This document shows positions 1 to 8,821 of a stretch of DNA of 25,556 nt, piece after piece (positions within the stretch are counted from its first letter, which is position 1; every line of letters begins with the position of its first letter). The notes beneath the pieces are model-generated. The model worked only from the letters and a program-made list of their open reading frames with translations. It did not search any database and was not told where the DNA came from. The position numbers were made by a program, and so were the translations under genes. Source of the stretch: JAKOQB01 sp036824465 (GTDB lineage Bacteria; Pseudomonadota; Gammaproteobacteria; Burkholderiales; Burkholderiaceae_F); NCBI GenBank assembly GCA_036824465.1, contig DAITAC010000063.1:1-25556 (forward strand), given 5' to 3'.

Positions 1-68
1 TCCAGATTGCATAAACTGTGCGGTTCGGCGCCATTTACGCGCCCATTCGCTGACTGAATAACCGCACC

Positions 69-3000
69 ATGTCGTTCGAGAAGTCCATCCGCATCCGCGG
101 CGCGCGCCAGAACAACCTGAAGAACCTCGACCTCGACCTGCCGACCGGCGAGCTGATCGTCGTCACCGGCGTGTCGGGTTCGGGCAAGAGTTCGCTCGTG
201 TTCGACACGCTTTATGCGGAGGGGCAACGGCGCTACGTGGAGACGTTCTCGCCGTACGCGCGCCAGTTCCTCGACCGCATGGACCGGCCGCAGGTCGACC
301 GCATCGATGGCGTGCCGCCGGCGATCGCCATCGACCAGACCAATCCGGTGCGCACCTCGCGCAGCACGGTCGGCACGATGACGGAACTGAACGATCACCT
401 GAAGCTGCTGTACGCGCGCGCCGGCACGCTGTTCTGCCGCGGCTGCGGCAAGCCCGTGCGGCGCGATTCGCCAGGCAGCATCGTCGATGAGCTGACGGCG
501 CGCTGCGCTGCGCACGGTGACCCGCGCATCGTGATCACGTTTCCGGTGCGCGTGCCGAAAAACTTCAAGGAAGAAGAAGTCCGCGCCAATCTGGAGGCGC
601 AGGGCTACACCCGCGTGCACGCCGAGCGCGCCGCCGGCGACGAAAAGGTGCTCGACGTCGTGCAGGACCGCCTGCGCATTGGCAGCACCGAACGACAGCG
701 CGTCATCGAAGCCGTCGAATCAGCACTCCGCTTCGGCGCCGGCCGCGTTGACGTGCACGTCCTGAACGATGAAGAGATTCCCTCACCCCAACCCTCTCCC
801 ACTGATGTGGGAGAGGGAGAACCACCCTCCCGACTCCTGACTCCCGACTCCCGACTGATCTGGCGTTTCAGCGACGATCTGCACTGCGCCGACTGCGACA
901 TCCACTACGCCGACCCGAACCCGAGCACGTTCTCGTTCAACTCGCCGCTCGGCGCGTGCGACACTTGCCGCGGCTTCGGGCGTGTGATCGGCATCGACTA
1001 CGGGCTGATCATTCCCGATGAAAGCAAGACGCTGCGTGACGGCGCGGTCAAGCCGTGGCAGACGAAGAGCTTCGCCGACTGCCAGCGCGACCTCGTCAAG
1101 TACGCACCGAAATTCAACATCGATCTCGATACGCCGTGGCGGCTGATGAAAGAGTCGCAGCGGCGCTGGGTGCTCGACGGCCAGAGCGGCTGGACCGGCA
1201 AGTGGCAGACGCAGTGGTACGGCGTCAAGCGCTTCTTCGAGTGGCTGGAAAGCAAGGCCTACAAGATGCACATCCGCGTGCTGCTGTCGCGCTACCGCGC
1301 GTACACGCCGTGCACGACGTGCATGGGCGCGCGGCTCAAGCCCGATGCGCTTCTCTGGCGCGTCGGCGCACGGGCGGATGCGGATGCGGTGCTGGCCCTC
1401 ACCCGGCGCTGCGCGCCACCCTCTCCCACTGATGTGGGAGAGGGAAAGTCAGGCTCCCTCTCCACCCATCAGGGGGGAGAGGGCGGGGGTGAGGGGGCGA
1501 CGTATGCACGCTACAAACCCGTCAACGTTGCGTGGACCGACGCCCAGCTCACCGCCCTGCCCGGCCTGTCGATCCACGATGTGATGCTGCTGCCGATCGA
1601 CCGCGTGCGCGCGTTCTTCGACCGTCTGACCTTCACCGGCGCGATGGACGAAGCCACCGAGCTGCTGCTCGAAGAAGTGCGCGCGCGGCTGAAGTTCCTG
1701 TGCGATGTCGGGCTGGGGTACCTGACGCTCGACCGGCAGAGCCGCACCCTGTCCGGCGGCGAGGTGCAGCGGATCAACCTGACCACTGCGCTCGGCACCT
1801 CGCTCGTCAACACACTGTTCGTCCTCGACGAACCCTCGATCGGCCTGCACCCGCGCGACATGCATCGCGTGATCGAGGTGATGCACCGGCTGCGCACGGC
1901 GGGCAACTCGCTGGTGGTGGTCGAACACGACCCGCAGGTGATGCTCGCGGCCGACCGCATGCTTGACATGGGACCGGGCCCGGGCGAGCGCGGCGGCGAG
2001 ATCGTCTTCAATGGCACGCCCGACGAAATCAAGCGCTCCGCGACACTGACCGGGCAGTACCTGTCGGGCCGCAAGCAGCTCGAGTTGAACGTGCTCACCG
2101 CCGACGGCTACGCCACGCGCAACGTGCGCCCCAACACGCCGCGGCTGGTGCTCGAAGGTGCGCGCGAGCACAACCTGAAGAACATCGCGGTCGAGTTTCC
2201 GCTCAATCACCTGGTGGTCGTCACGGGCGTGTCGGGCTCGGGCAAGAGCACGCTGATCCAGGACGTGCTGTTCCCGGCGCTCGCCAAGGCGAAGGGGAAA
2301 ACGACCGAAACGCCGGGCGCGTTCGACCGCGTGCTCGGCCATGACTGGCTGTCCGACGTGGCAATGGTCGATCAATCGCCGATCGGCAAGACCACACGCT
2401 CCAATCCCGCCAGTTACGTGGGCGCGTGGGATGCGGTCCGCAATCTGTTCGGCAAGGCGCGGCTGTCGGTCGAGCGCAATTACACCGCGGGCATGTTCAG
2501 CTTCAACGCCGGCGACGGCCGCTGCCCGACCTGCGGCGGCAACGGCTTCGAACACGTGGAGATGCAGTTCCTGTCCGACGTGTACCTGCGCTGCGCCGAC
2601 TGCGACGGCAAGCGCTTCCGTCCCGAAGTGCTCGAAGTGAAGATCGAGCGCGGCAAGCTGGCGTTGAGCGTGGCCGAGGTGCTCAGTCTGACGGTCAGCG
2701 AAGCGCTGCAGTACTTCAGTGGCGATCGCGAAGTGGTGCGCGTGCTGCAGCCGCTGGCGGACGTGGGCCTCGAATACGTGAAGCTCGGCCAGCCGGTGCC
2801 GACGCTCTCGGGCGGCGAGGCGCAGCGGTTGAAAATTGCAGGGTTCCTCGCCGAGGCGGCGAAAACCGGCATCAGCGATCTGCCGATCGGCAGCAAGCTG
2901 GCACGCAAGGGATCGCTGCTGCTCTTCGACGAGCCCACCACCGGCCTGCACTTCGACGACGTGGCCAAGCTGATGCGCGCACTGCGCAAGCTGATCGCGG

Positions 3001-5957
3001 CCGGGCACTCGCTGATCGTCATCGAGCACAACCTCGACGTGATCCGCGCCGCGGACTGGATCGTCGATCTCGGTCCCGAGGGCGGCGATGCCGGCGGCGA
3101 AGTCGTCGTCGCCGGCACGCCGCGTGACCTGATGGCGCATGCGACCTCGCATACCGGGCGCGCGCTGCGCGACTACGANNNNNNNNNNNNNNNNNNNNNN
3201 NNNNNNNNNNNNNNNNNNNNNNNNNNNNNNNNNNNNNNNNNNNNNNNNNNNNNNNNNNNNNNNNNNNNNNNNNNNNNNATCCGCCACGCGCGCGAGCACA
3301 ACCTCAAGGGCATCGACGTCGAGATTCCGCGCGACACGTTTACCGTCATCACCGGCGTGTCGGGCAGCGGCAAATCCACCCTCGCCTTCGACATCCTGTT
3401 CAACGAGGGACAGCGGCGTTATCTCGAATCGTTGAACGCGTACGCGCGCTCGATCGTGCAGCCGGCCGGCAAGCCCGATGTCGACGCGATCTACGGCATT
3501 CCGCCGACGGTGGCGATCGAGCAGCGCACGTCCCGCGGCGGCCGCAAGTCGACGGTCGCGACGATGACCGAGATCTATCACTTCCTGCGGCTGCTGTACC
3601 AGAAGCTGGGCGTGCAGTACTGCCCGGACTGCAACGTGCCGGTGGCGCCGCAGAGCTTCGAGGCGATCGCCGCGCAGATCCTGCGCGACTTTCGCGGCCG
3701 GCATATCGGTCTGATGGCGCCGCTGGTGGTCAATCGCAAGGGCTTCTACACCGATCTGGCCAAGTGGGCGCGCAACAAGGGCTACACGCACCTGCGCGTG
3801 GACGGTGAGTTCCTGCCGACCAGCAAGTGGCCGCGGCTCGACCGCTTCAAGGAACACACGATCGAACTGCCGGTCGGCGACCTGATTGTCTACAGCAACG
3901 ACGAAGCCCGGCTGCGCGCGCTGATCGCCACCGCCCTCGAACACGGGCACGGTGTCGTCAATGTCATCTGGCCACTTGACCGATTACGCATAGCGCTCGA
4001 CGCAAAGCCCCTCGCCCTCCGGGAGAGGGGTGGGGGTGAGGGAAGCAGCGCGCCGCTGAAACCTGATCTCGACTCCCGCGTCTTCTCGACCAAGCGCGCG
4101 TGCTCGTCGTGCGGCACGTCGTTCCCCGAACCCGACCCGCGCCTCTTTTCGTACAACAGCAAGCACGGCTGGTGTCCGGACTGCTATGGCACGGGGTTGA
4201 AGCTGCAGGGCTTCGATGAGGAACAAAGCGGCGAAGAAATCTGGTGGAACGCGTGGTACGAGGGCGAGGCGGTGCCGTGCGAAACCTGCCACGGCGAGCG
4301 CCTGAATCGCGTCGCGCTCGCCGTGAGGTGGCAGGACAAGTCGATCGCGCAACTGGCGGCAGGTTCTGTCGGCGATGCGAAGCACCTTTTTTCGCAACTG
4401 CAACTCGAAGGCCGCGACGAACAGATCGCGCGCGACGTGCTGAGCGAGGTTCGCTCACGGCTCGATTTCCTCGAGGAAGTGGGCCTGGGTTATCTCGCGC
4501 TCGACCGCGCCGCGCCGACGCTGTCCGGCGGCGAAGCGCAGCGCATCCGGCTCGCGGCGCAACTGGGCTCCAACCTGCAGGGCGTGTGCTACGTGCTCGA
4601 CGAGCCCACGATCGGCCTGCATCCGCGCGACAACCGCATCCTGCTCGACGCGCTCGGCAAGCTCGAGGCCAAGGGCAACACGCTGGTGGTGGTCGAGCAC
4701 GACGAGGACACCATCCGCCGCGCGCAGCACATCATCGACATCGGCCCCGGCGCCGGCGGTCGCGGCGGCCGCGTGGTCGCGCAGGGAACGGTCGCCGACG
4801 TGATGGCAAGCGCCGAGTCGATCACCGGCCAATACCTGAAGACCCCGCTCGCGCACGCGGCCGCGCCGCACCGCGAGGTGACGAAGGACACAGCGCGCCT
4901 CGTGCTCCGCGGCGCGCGGATGCACAACCTGCGCAACGCGACGGCCGAGTTTCCCATCGGTCGCCTGAGCGTCGTCACCGGCGTGTCCGGCAGCGGCAAG
5001 TCGACGCTGGCGAGGGATGTGCTGCTGGCCAATCTGCGGTTGGCAGTCCGGAGTCGGGAGTCGGGAGTCGGGAGAAAACCCGTCAACGCCCGACGCCCGA
5101 CGCCCGACGCCCGACGTCCTGCTCCCGACTCCCGACTCCCAACTCCCGACTGGATTGCCTGCAACGCGATCGACGGTCACGAACAGATCGACCGCGTGCT
5201 CGAAGTCGACCAGACACCGATCGGCAAGACGCCGCGCTCCTGCCCCGCTACCTACGTGGGTTTCTGGGACACGATCCGCAAACTCTTCGCCGATACACAG
5301 GAAGCGCGCATGCGCGGCTATGGCAGCGCACGTTTTTCCTTCAACACCGGCGAAGGCCGCTGCCCCGCGTGCGAAGGCCAGGGCCTGCGCACGATCGAGA
5401 TGAACTTCCTGCCCGACGTGAAGGTGCTGTGCGACGTGTGCGGCGGGCGGCGCTTCAATCGCGAAACGCTCGGCATCCAGATGCGCGGAAAGACTGCGGG
5501 CGACATCCTCGCGATGGAGATCGACGAAGCAGTCGAGTTCTTCAGCGCGCATCCGTCGATCGCGCGCCCGCTCGCGCTGATGAAGGATGTCGGCCTTGGC
5601 TACCTCACGCTCGGCCAGCCTTCTCCAACTCTGTCCGGCGGCGAAGCGCAGCGGATCAAGCTCGTCACCGAGCTGGCCAAGGTGCGGATGGACGAAGGAC
5701 TGATCCGCACCGGCCGCGCCTACAAACCCCTGCATACGCTCTACGTGCTCGACGAGCCGACCGTGGGCCTGTCGATGCACGACGTGGAGAAACTCGTCCG
5801 CGTGCTGCACCGGCTGGTCGACGCCGGCAACACGGTGGTCGTGATCGAACACAACCTCGACGTGATCGCCGAGGCCGACTGGGTGATCGACCTCGGCCCC
5901 GAGGGCGGCGATGCCGGCGGCCAGGTGGTGGCGCAGTGCTCGCCGCAGGAGCTGGCC
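69..5957 (+). CDS. uvrA: Double-length UvrA-type excinuclease ABC subunit A (tandem UvrA), interrupted by two assembly gaps
   Basis: DNA-damage recognition ATPase of nucleotide excision repair, in the long form where two complete UvrA units are fused. Four Walker A motifs (GVSGSGKS type) lie at residues 34, 720, 1096 and 1638, and four LSGGE signatures at 561, 913, 1485 and 1855; numbers after 3178 are nominal because of the gap. Each signature is followed by a LDEP or FDEP Walker B. Each half carries UvrA zinc modules, for example HCADCDIHY paired with CDTC, and CPTCGGNG paired with CADC. A standard UvrA is about 940 residues; long tandem homologues are known in Proteobacteria. Four in-frame repeat insertions (780-856, 1396-1495, 4009-4042, 5045-5152) lengthen variable loops. 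The fourth Walker B continues GLSMHD where GLH is usual. The real C-terminus is inside gap 2, so the in-frame residues after 6058 are an artefact. The ATG at 69 has no clear Shine-Dalgarno sequence, but the protein starts at the usual place before the RGARQNNLKN motif. Identity is certain; whether it is the sole UvrA is unknown. Confidence 0.93.
780..856. repeat. Repeat insertion 1 in uvrA: palindrome plus CTCCCGA heptamers
   Basis: Starts with CCCTCACCCC (780-789). It then has a perfect 11-bp hairpin, CCCTCTCCCAC (792-802) and GTGGGAGAGGG (807-817) around the loop TGAT. Four tandem heptamers follow at 827-854: CTCCCGA, CTCCTGA, CTCCCGA, CTCCCGA. It is translated in frame as a Pro/Ser-rich linker just before the first zinc module of the first UvrA half. 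The right-hand GGGTGAGGG arm seen in sister copies is absent and the heptamers stand in its place. Confidence 0.85.
1396..1495. repeat. Repeat insertion 2 in uvrA: 100-bp element with 9-bp inverted ends
   Basis: Outer inverted repeat CCCTCACCC (1396-1404) and GGGTGAGGG (1487-1495). Inside is the same 11-bp hairpin with TGAT loop as in insertion 1 (1419-1429 and 1434-1444), then a second stem CCCTCTCC (1456-1463) and GGAGAGGG (1476-1483). It is read through in frame and encodes a Gly/Glu/Ser/Pro-rich loop of about 34 residues in the first half of UvrA. Size, ends and two-hairpin design match the intergenic element at 12976-13077. Confidence 0.88.
3179..3278. other. Assembly gap 1 (100 N)
   Basis: Exactly 100 N, the conventional size for a gap of unknown length. 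It falls in the linker between the two UvrA halves, after the GGDAGGEVVVAGTP C-terminal motif of half one and just before IRHAREHNLKG of half two. The reading frame happens to agree on both sides, but the true length is unknown. Confidence 0.97.
4009..4042. repeat. Repeat insertion 3 in uvrA: short 34-bp form of the element
   Basis: CCCTCGCCC (4009-4017) and GGGTGAGGG (4034-4042) form the same 9-bp end pair as the longer copies, with one mismatch that would be a G-U pair in RNA. The interior is reduced to GGGAGAGGGG. It is translated in frame as a short Arg/Gly-rich linker before the first zinc module of the second UvrA half, the position equivalent to insertion 1. Confidence 0.75.
5045..5152. 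repeat. Repeat insertion 4 in uvrA: inverted clusters of heptamer repeats
   Basis: Three GAGTCGG heptamers (5051-5071) are followed by four CGCCCGA heptamers (5087-5114), then CTCCCGA, CTCCCGA, CTCCCAA, CTCCCGA (5122-5149). The first and last clusters are complementary and could fold into a long hairpin. The minus strand carries eight evenly spaced GGG runs, a G-quadruplex-like pattern. The tract is read in frame and lies between Walker A of the fourth ABC module and the DRVLEVDQTPIGKT motif, a variable loop in UvrA. Confidence 0.88.
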
Positions 5958-6057
5958 NNNNNNNNNNNNNNNNNNNNNNNNNNNNNNNNNNNNNNNNNNN
6001 NNNNNNNNNNNNNNNNNNNNNNNNNNNNNNNNNNNNNNNNNNNNNNNNNNNNNNNNN
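5958..6057. other. Assembly gap 2 (100 N)
   Basis: Exactly 100 N, so true length is unknown. It hides the C-terminus of the tandem UvrA (last visible residues QCSPQELA), the intergenic region, and the start of the CorA-like gene. It lies at the position in UvrA half two that corresponds to gap 1 in half one. Confidence 0.97.
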
Positions 6058-7233
6058 GGCCGCGCGTATCCGCCGTTCTGGGATGACGACGGCAGTGGCG
6101 GCCATTGCCCCCAGCGCGTCGAATGGCTCGGCGCCGGCGGCCGCGTGCTCGCCGCCTCCGACTACGAGGACCAGCAACGGTTTCTGTATTCGGTTGCGCG
6201 GCATCGGGCGCCGGAGATCTCCGCGCACTGGGAGTTCCTGCTCGCGCCGCTGGTGCAGAACCAGTTGCCGCGTGCCGGGCCAATGCGGTTTCGGCAACTC
6301 GAGTACTACCGCATGCCGCTGATGGCGTACCTGGCGGTCGATGACCCGCTGCGCCTCACGCGCCCGCAGTTCGTGCGGCTCGCGCTGGCCACGGGTGAAG
6401 GCCAGGCGGACGAACTGCCGTTCTCCGAGCAGCATCTGGCCGATTTCGAGCAGCGCTACTGCTATGACCGCGGCTGGCGCGGTGCGTCGAGCGGCAACAG
6501 TGCGCTGCGCCTGATGACGTGCGGCCACGCGACGGTCATCGTCGGCTGCAGCAGGGACAGCTTCTTCACCGGGCTCGACCGCGGCGCGCTGGCGCAGTTT
6601 CGCCACCAGCATTTCCTGGTGGTGCTGATCGCCCACCTGCACAAGGCGGCGCTGCTGATGCTGTCGGACCGGCTGGTGGGCGCGTTGAACCGGCTGGACA
6701 TCGGGTCATTCGATTCGGTCAGGCGATTCAAGCGCACGATCCGCGCGACCAAGGAGATCTTCCTGCGCTTTTCGCATCGCTACTGGTTCCATGAGGTGTC
6801 AGACCAGGTGCAAGCGCGCGATCTGTTTCACATGTGCTCGGGACATCTCGGCGTGGAGCAGCTCTACACCGAGGTGCGCGAGGAAATCCAGGACATGAGC
6901 GATTACCTCGACAGCGATTCGCTGCGCCGCCAGGCCAACACTGTGGTGCGCCTGACCGTGGTCACGGCGTTCGGGCTCATCGGCACGGTCGTGACCGGCT
7001 TTCTCGGCATGAACCTGTTCGCCGCCGCTGAAAACGACGTGCTCACGAAGGTGATCTACTTCCTGCTGGTGCTGGTGCCGGTCACGTGGCTCACCTTCTA
7101 CACCATCGTCAAGTCGAAGCGGCTGGCGGATTTCCTGGAAGCGCTGTCGGACGAGCGCCTGAGCAGCCGCGCCAAGCTCGCATCGCTGGTGGCGGTGTGG
7201 AAAGACCGGAACACCGCGCGTAATTCACGCTGA
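6058..7233 (+). CDS. CorA-like magnesium/divalent cation transporter, 5' end missing
   Basis: Inner-membrane cation channel of the CorA superfamily, inferred from its C-terminal end. Transmembrane helix 1 (about 6952-7014) ends in GMN at 7006-7014, the signature that forms the pore entrance, and helix 2 follows at about 7051-7110 with a short Lys/Arg-rich cytoplasmic tail. The N-terminal 300 or so residues are a soluble domain with a long helical stretch before the membrane (ALNRLDIGSF onward), as expected for CorA. The motif reads FLGMNLF rather than the common YGMNF. About 391 residues are visible; the start lies in the gap, so operon coupling with uvrA cannot be judged. Which ion is carried cannot be told from sequence. 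It ends convergently with the GFA gene, 14 bp away. Confidence 0.8.
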   Translation, partial: GRAYPPFWDDDGSGGHCPQRVEWLGAGGRVLAASDYEDQQRFLYSVARHRAPEISAHWEFLLAPLVQNQLPRAGPMRFRQLEYYRMPLMAYLAVDDPLRLTRPQFVRLALATGEGQADELPFSEQHLADFEQRYCYDRGWRGASSGNSALRLMTCGHATVIVGCSRDSFFTGLDRGALAQFRHQHFLVVLIAHLHKAALLMLSDRLVGALNRLDIGSFDSVRRFKRTIRATKEIFLRFSHRYWFHEVSDQVQARDLFHMCSGHLGVEQLYTEVREEIQDMSDYLDSDSLRRQANTVVRLTVVTAFGLIGTVVTGFLGMNLFAAAENDVLTKVIYFLLVLVPVTWLTFYTIVKSKRLADFLEALSDERLSSRAKLASLVAVWKDRNTARNSR

Positions 7234-7247
7234 GCGCTTCGCTCGCG

Positions 7248-7673
7248 CTACAGCGGCGTGCCGTCGGATGCCTTCTTCGGCAGGTCGTCGCGCACCGTGA
7301 ACCAGTTGACGTGCGTCTCATAGAAGGCGTGTGCGCGCGGCAGGTCGGACAGCGGCGTTGAAAAGTTCGCGCGTGCGATGTGCACCTCGCCCGGCCAGCG
7401 CGCGGAGCGGAAGAACAGGCTCGATCCGCAGCGGCTGCAGAAGCCGCGCTGCGCATCGGTCGATGATGCGAACCACGCGAGTGCATGCTGTGCATCGTCG
7501 AGGTGCCACTGCGTTTCAGCGGCACCGACCCAGGTGACGAAGGCGGCACCGTGCGCGCGCTGGCACTGCGTGCAATGGCAATGCGCCACCCACTTCGGCG
7601 GCAGAGCAACGCTGAAGCGCACCGCGCCGCACAGGCAGCTGCCGGCGGCAGATTCGCTGCCGGGGGACGTCAT
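7248..7673 (-). CDS. GFA / CENP-V domain zinc-binding protein
   Basis: Small cytoplasmic protein (141 residues) of the glutathione-dependent formaldehyde-activating enzyme (GFA) family. Zinc ligands are visible in the family pattern: C13 and C15 (CLCG), C32, C34 and C37 (CHCTQC), and C79 and C82 (CSRCG). Characterised relatives form S-hydroxymethylglutathione, but most family members have unknown substrates, so no reaction is assigned. The ATG at 7673 is chosen because GAGGA lies 7 bases upstream and the protein begins shortly before the CLCGAVRF motif; an upstream in-frame start at 7739 would add 22 residues of poor-quality sequence. It follows the arylamine N-acetyltransferase gene on the same strand with a 90-bp gap and may be co-transcribed with it. 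Confidence 0.88.
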   Translation of the reverse strand: MTSPGSESAAGSCLCGAVRFSVALPPKWVAHCHCTQCQRAHGAAFVTWVGAAETQWHLDDAQHALAWFASSTDAQRGFCSRCGSSLFFRSARWPGEVHIARANFSTPLSDLPRAHAFYETHVNWFTVRDDLPKKASDGTPL

Positions 7674-7763
7674 GAATCGATCCTCACGGTTTGCGTGCGA
7701 GCGAGTCGCTCGGCCAATCGGCGGCTCCGCGACGCTCACTCCTCGTGCAATCGCCCGCTGCCA

Positions 7764-8582
7764 TCACATCCACTCCGGAATCGACGGCACCCGCAGTTGC
7801 TCGGCCTCGGGCAGATCGAAGCCAAAGTGCTCGATCAGCAGCGCCCGCAGCGCGGTGCGGTCGGGCAACTGGCTCGTGCGCGGCGTGCTGGCGTTCCAGC
7901 GCGTGACCTCGCGATTCATTACGGTGATGCGGCCTTCGGGGGTCAACGCGCGCATCATGATGCGGCTGACGAACAGCGAGTCCGGGTGGGTGGCCGTGAA
8001 GTGATTCCCCATCTCGAAGTCCACCGGGTGCTCCTGCTCCAGCGTCGAGACCCAGGCATTGACCGCGGTTTCGCCGACCTGCGCATGCAGCGTCCACAGG
8101 TCGCCCTCGCGCGTCATCCAGTGTGTCTCATGACCGGTGCGCGCCGGCGCCGCGTCGATCAGCGGCACCGGCACACGCGCTGCCAGCGAGCCGAAACCCG
8201 GGTCGACCACGAATGTTCCTTCGGCAAGCGCAACGGTCAGGAACATGTGCGTGCGCGCGGCCTCGGTGCGTGGCTTGTACATCGTCACGCGCGCGCAGTG
8301 ACGGCCCGGCCGAAACCCGAACGCCTCCAGCACGGCCGCGAACAGCGTCGCATGCTCGAAACAATAGCCGCCGCGATGGGCGCGGACGAGTTTCTGCTGC
8401 ACGCCGTCGAGGTCGACGCGAATGCGCCGGCCGAGCAGCACGTCGAGGTTCTCGAACGGAATGCGCGTCATGTGCGCATCCAGCAGCGTCGCCAGCGTTG
8501 CAAACGTCGGTCGCACGTCGCCGCGCCAGCCGATGCGTTCGAGATAGGCGTCGAGATCGAGCAATGACTTCATGCGCGCCAT
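7764..8582 (-). CDS. nat: Arylamine N-acetyltransferase
   Basis: Cytoplasmic enzyme that transfers acetyl groups from acetyl-CoA to arylamines and arylhydrazines; a xenobiotic-detoxifying family. The Cys-His-Asp triad is visible as C74 in RGGYCFEH, H112 in THMFL and D127 in VVDPGFG. The N-terminal DLDAYLERIG and IPFENLDVLLG motifs are typical. The length of 272 residues is normal for the family. Two starts are possible: 8582 (MARMKS), 15 bases after AGGAGG, or 8573 (MKSLLD), which gives a more usual N-terminus but a poorer ribosome-site distance. A much longer in-frame extension to 8795 is rejected because it runs through low-quality Arg/Ala-rich sequence and overlaps the divergent phosphorylase start region. 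It is divergent from the phosphorylase gene. Confidence 0.93.
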   Translation of the reverse strand: MARMKSLLDLDAYLERIGWRGDVRPTFATLATLLDAHMTRIPFENLDVLLGRRIRVDLDGVQQKLVRAHRGGYCFEHATLFAAVLEAFGFRPGRHCARVTMYKPRTEAARTHMFLTVALAEGTFVVDPGFGSLAARVPVPLIDAAPARTGHETHWMTREGDLWTLHAQVGETAVNAWVSTLEQEHPVDFEMGNHFTATHPDSLFVSRIMMRALTPEGRITVMNREVTRWNASTPRTSQLPDRTALRALLIEHFGFDLPEAEQLRVPSIPEWM

Positions 8583-8821
8583 CTTATTCTTGCTCGTCCT
8601 CCTCGCGCCGGCCGCGCAGCGACGCGCCGACCCGGCACGCGCACGGCCTTGTTCGGACGGGACGGGCTCGCGGGCACAACGGCCTGACGCGCTTTTGCTG
8701 TCGGGCGCCCGCCAAGCGCCCCCTAATCCCGCGAATTGATCTGTCTCAGCGGAAATCGGCGGCGGAGTCCTAAGCTCAGGCCATCGTGTCATCACCCCGC
8801 GCGTTCGATCGACCGCGCCGT
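8583..8821. promoter_or_regulatory. Divergent intergenic region between nat and the glucan phosphorylase gene
   Basis: About 240 bp separating two head-to-head genes, so promoters for both directions should lie here. The nat Shine-Dalgarno AGGAGG (minus strand) is just inside it. I see no clear -35/-10 pair, operator palindrome or terminator. Confidence 0.4.

Noticed and set aside
1..68. LexA-type SOS box upstream of uvrA
   Set aside because: I could not find a CTGT-N8-ACAG-like palindrome in the 68 bases available.
1449..3950. 833-codon open frame on the minus strand opposite uvrA
   Set aside because: It runs antisense to clear UvrA motifs, spans assembly gap 1, and is His/Arg/Ala-rich with no domain; it is a GC-bias shadow.
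5045..5152. Heptamer tandem repeats as a CRISPR array
   Set aside because: Units are only 7 bp and contiguous, with no spacers and no cas genes.
6058..6086. Apparent C-terminus of UvrA after gap 2
   Set aside because: The frame through 100 N is arbitrary; the residues after the gap belong to the CorA-like gene in another frame.
4244..6322. 692-codon plus-strand frame overlapping uvrA and the CorA-like gene
   Set aside because: Arg-rich translation in the wrong frame of UvrA and across gap 2; no motif.
7234..7247. GAGCG-CTT-CGCTC mini-hairpin at the CorA/GFA convergent junction as a terminator
   Set aside because: Stem is only 5 bp with no T-tract on either strand.
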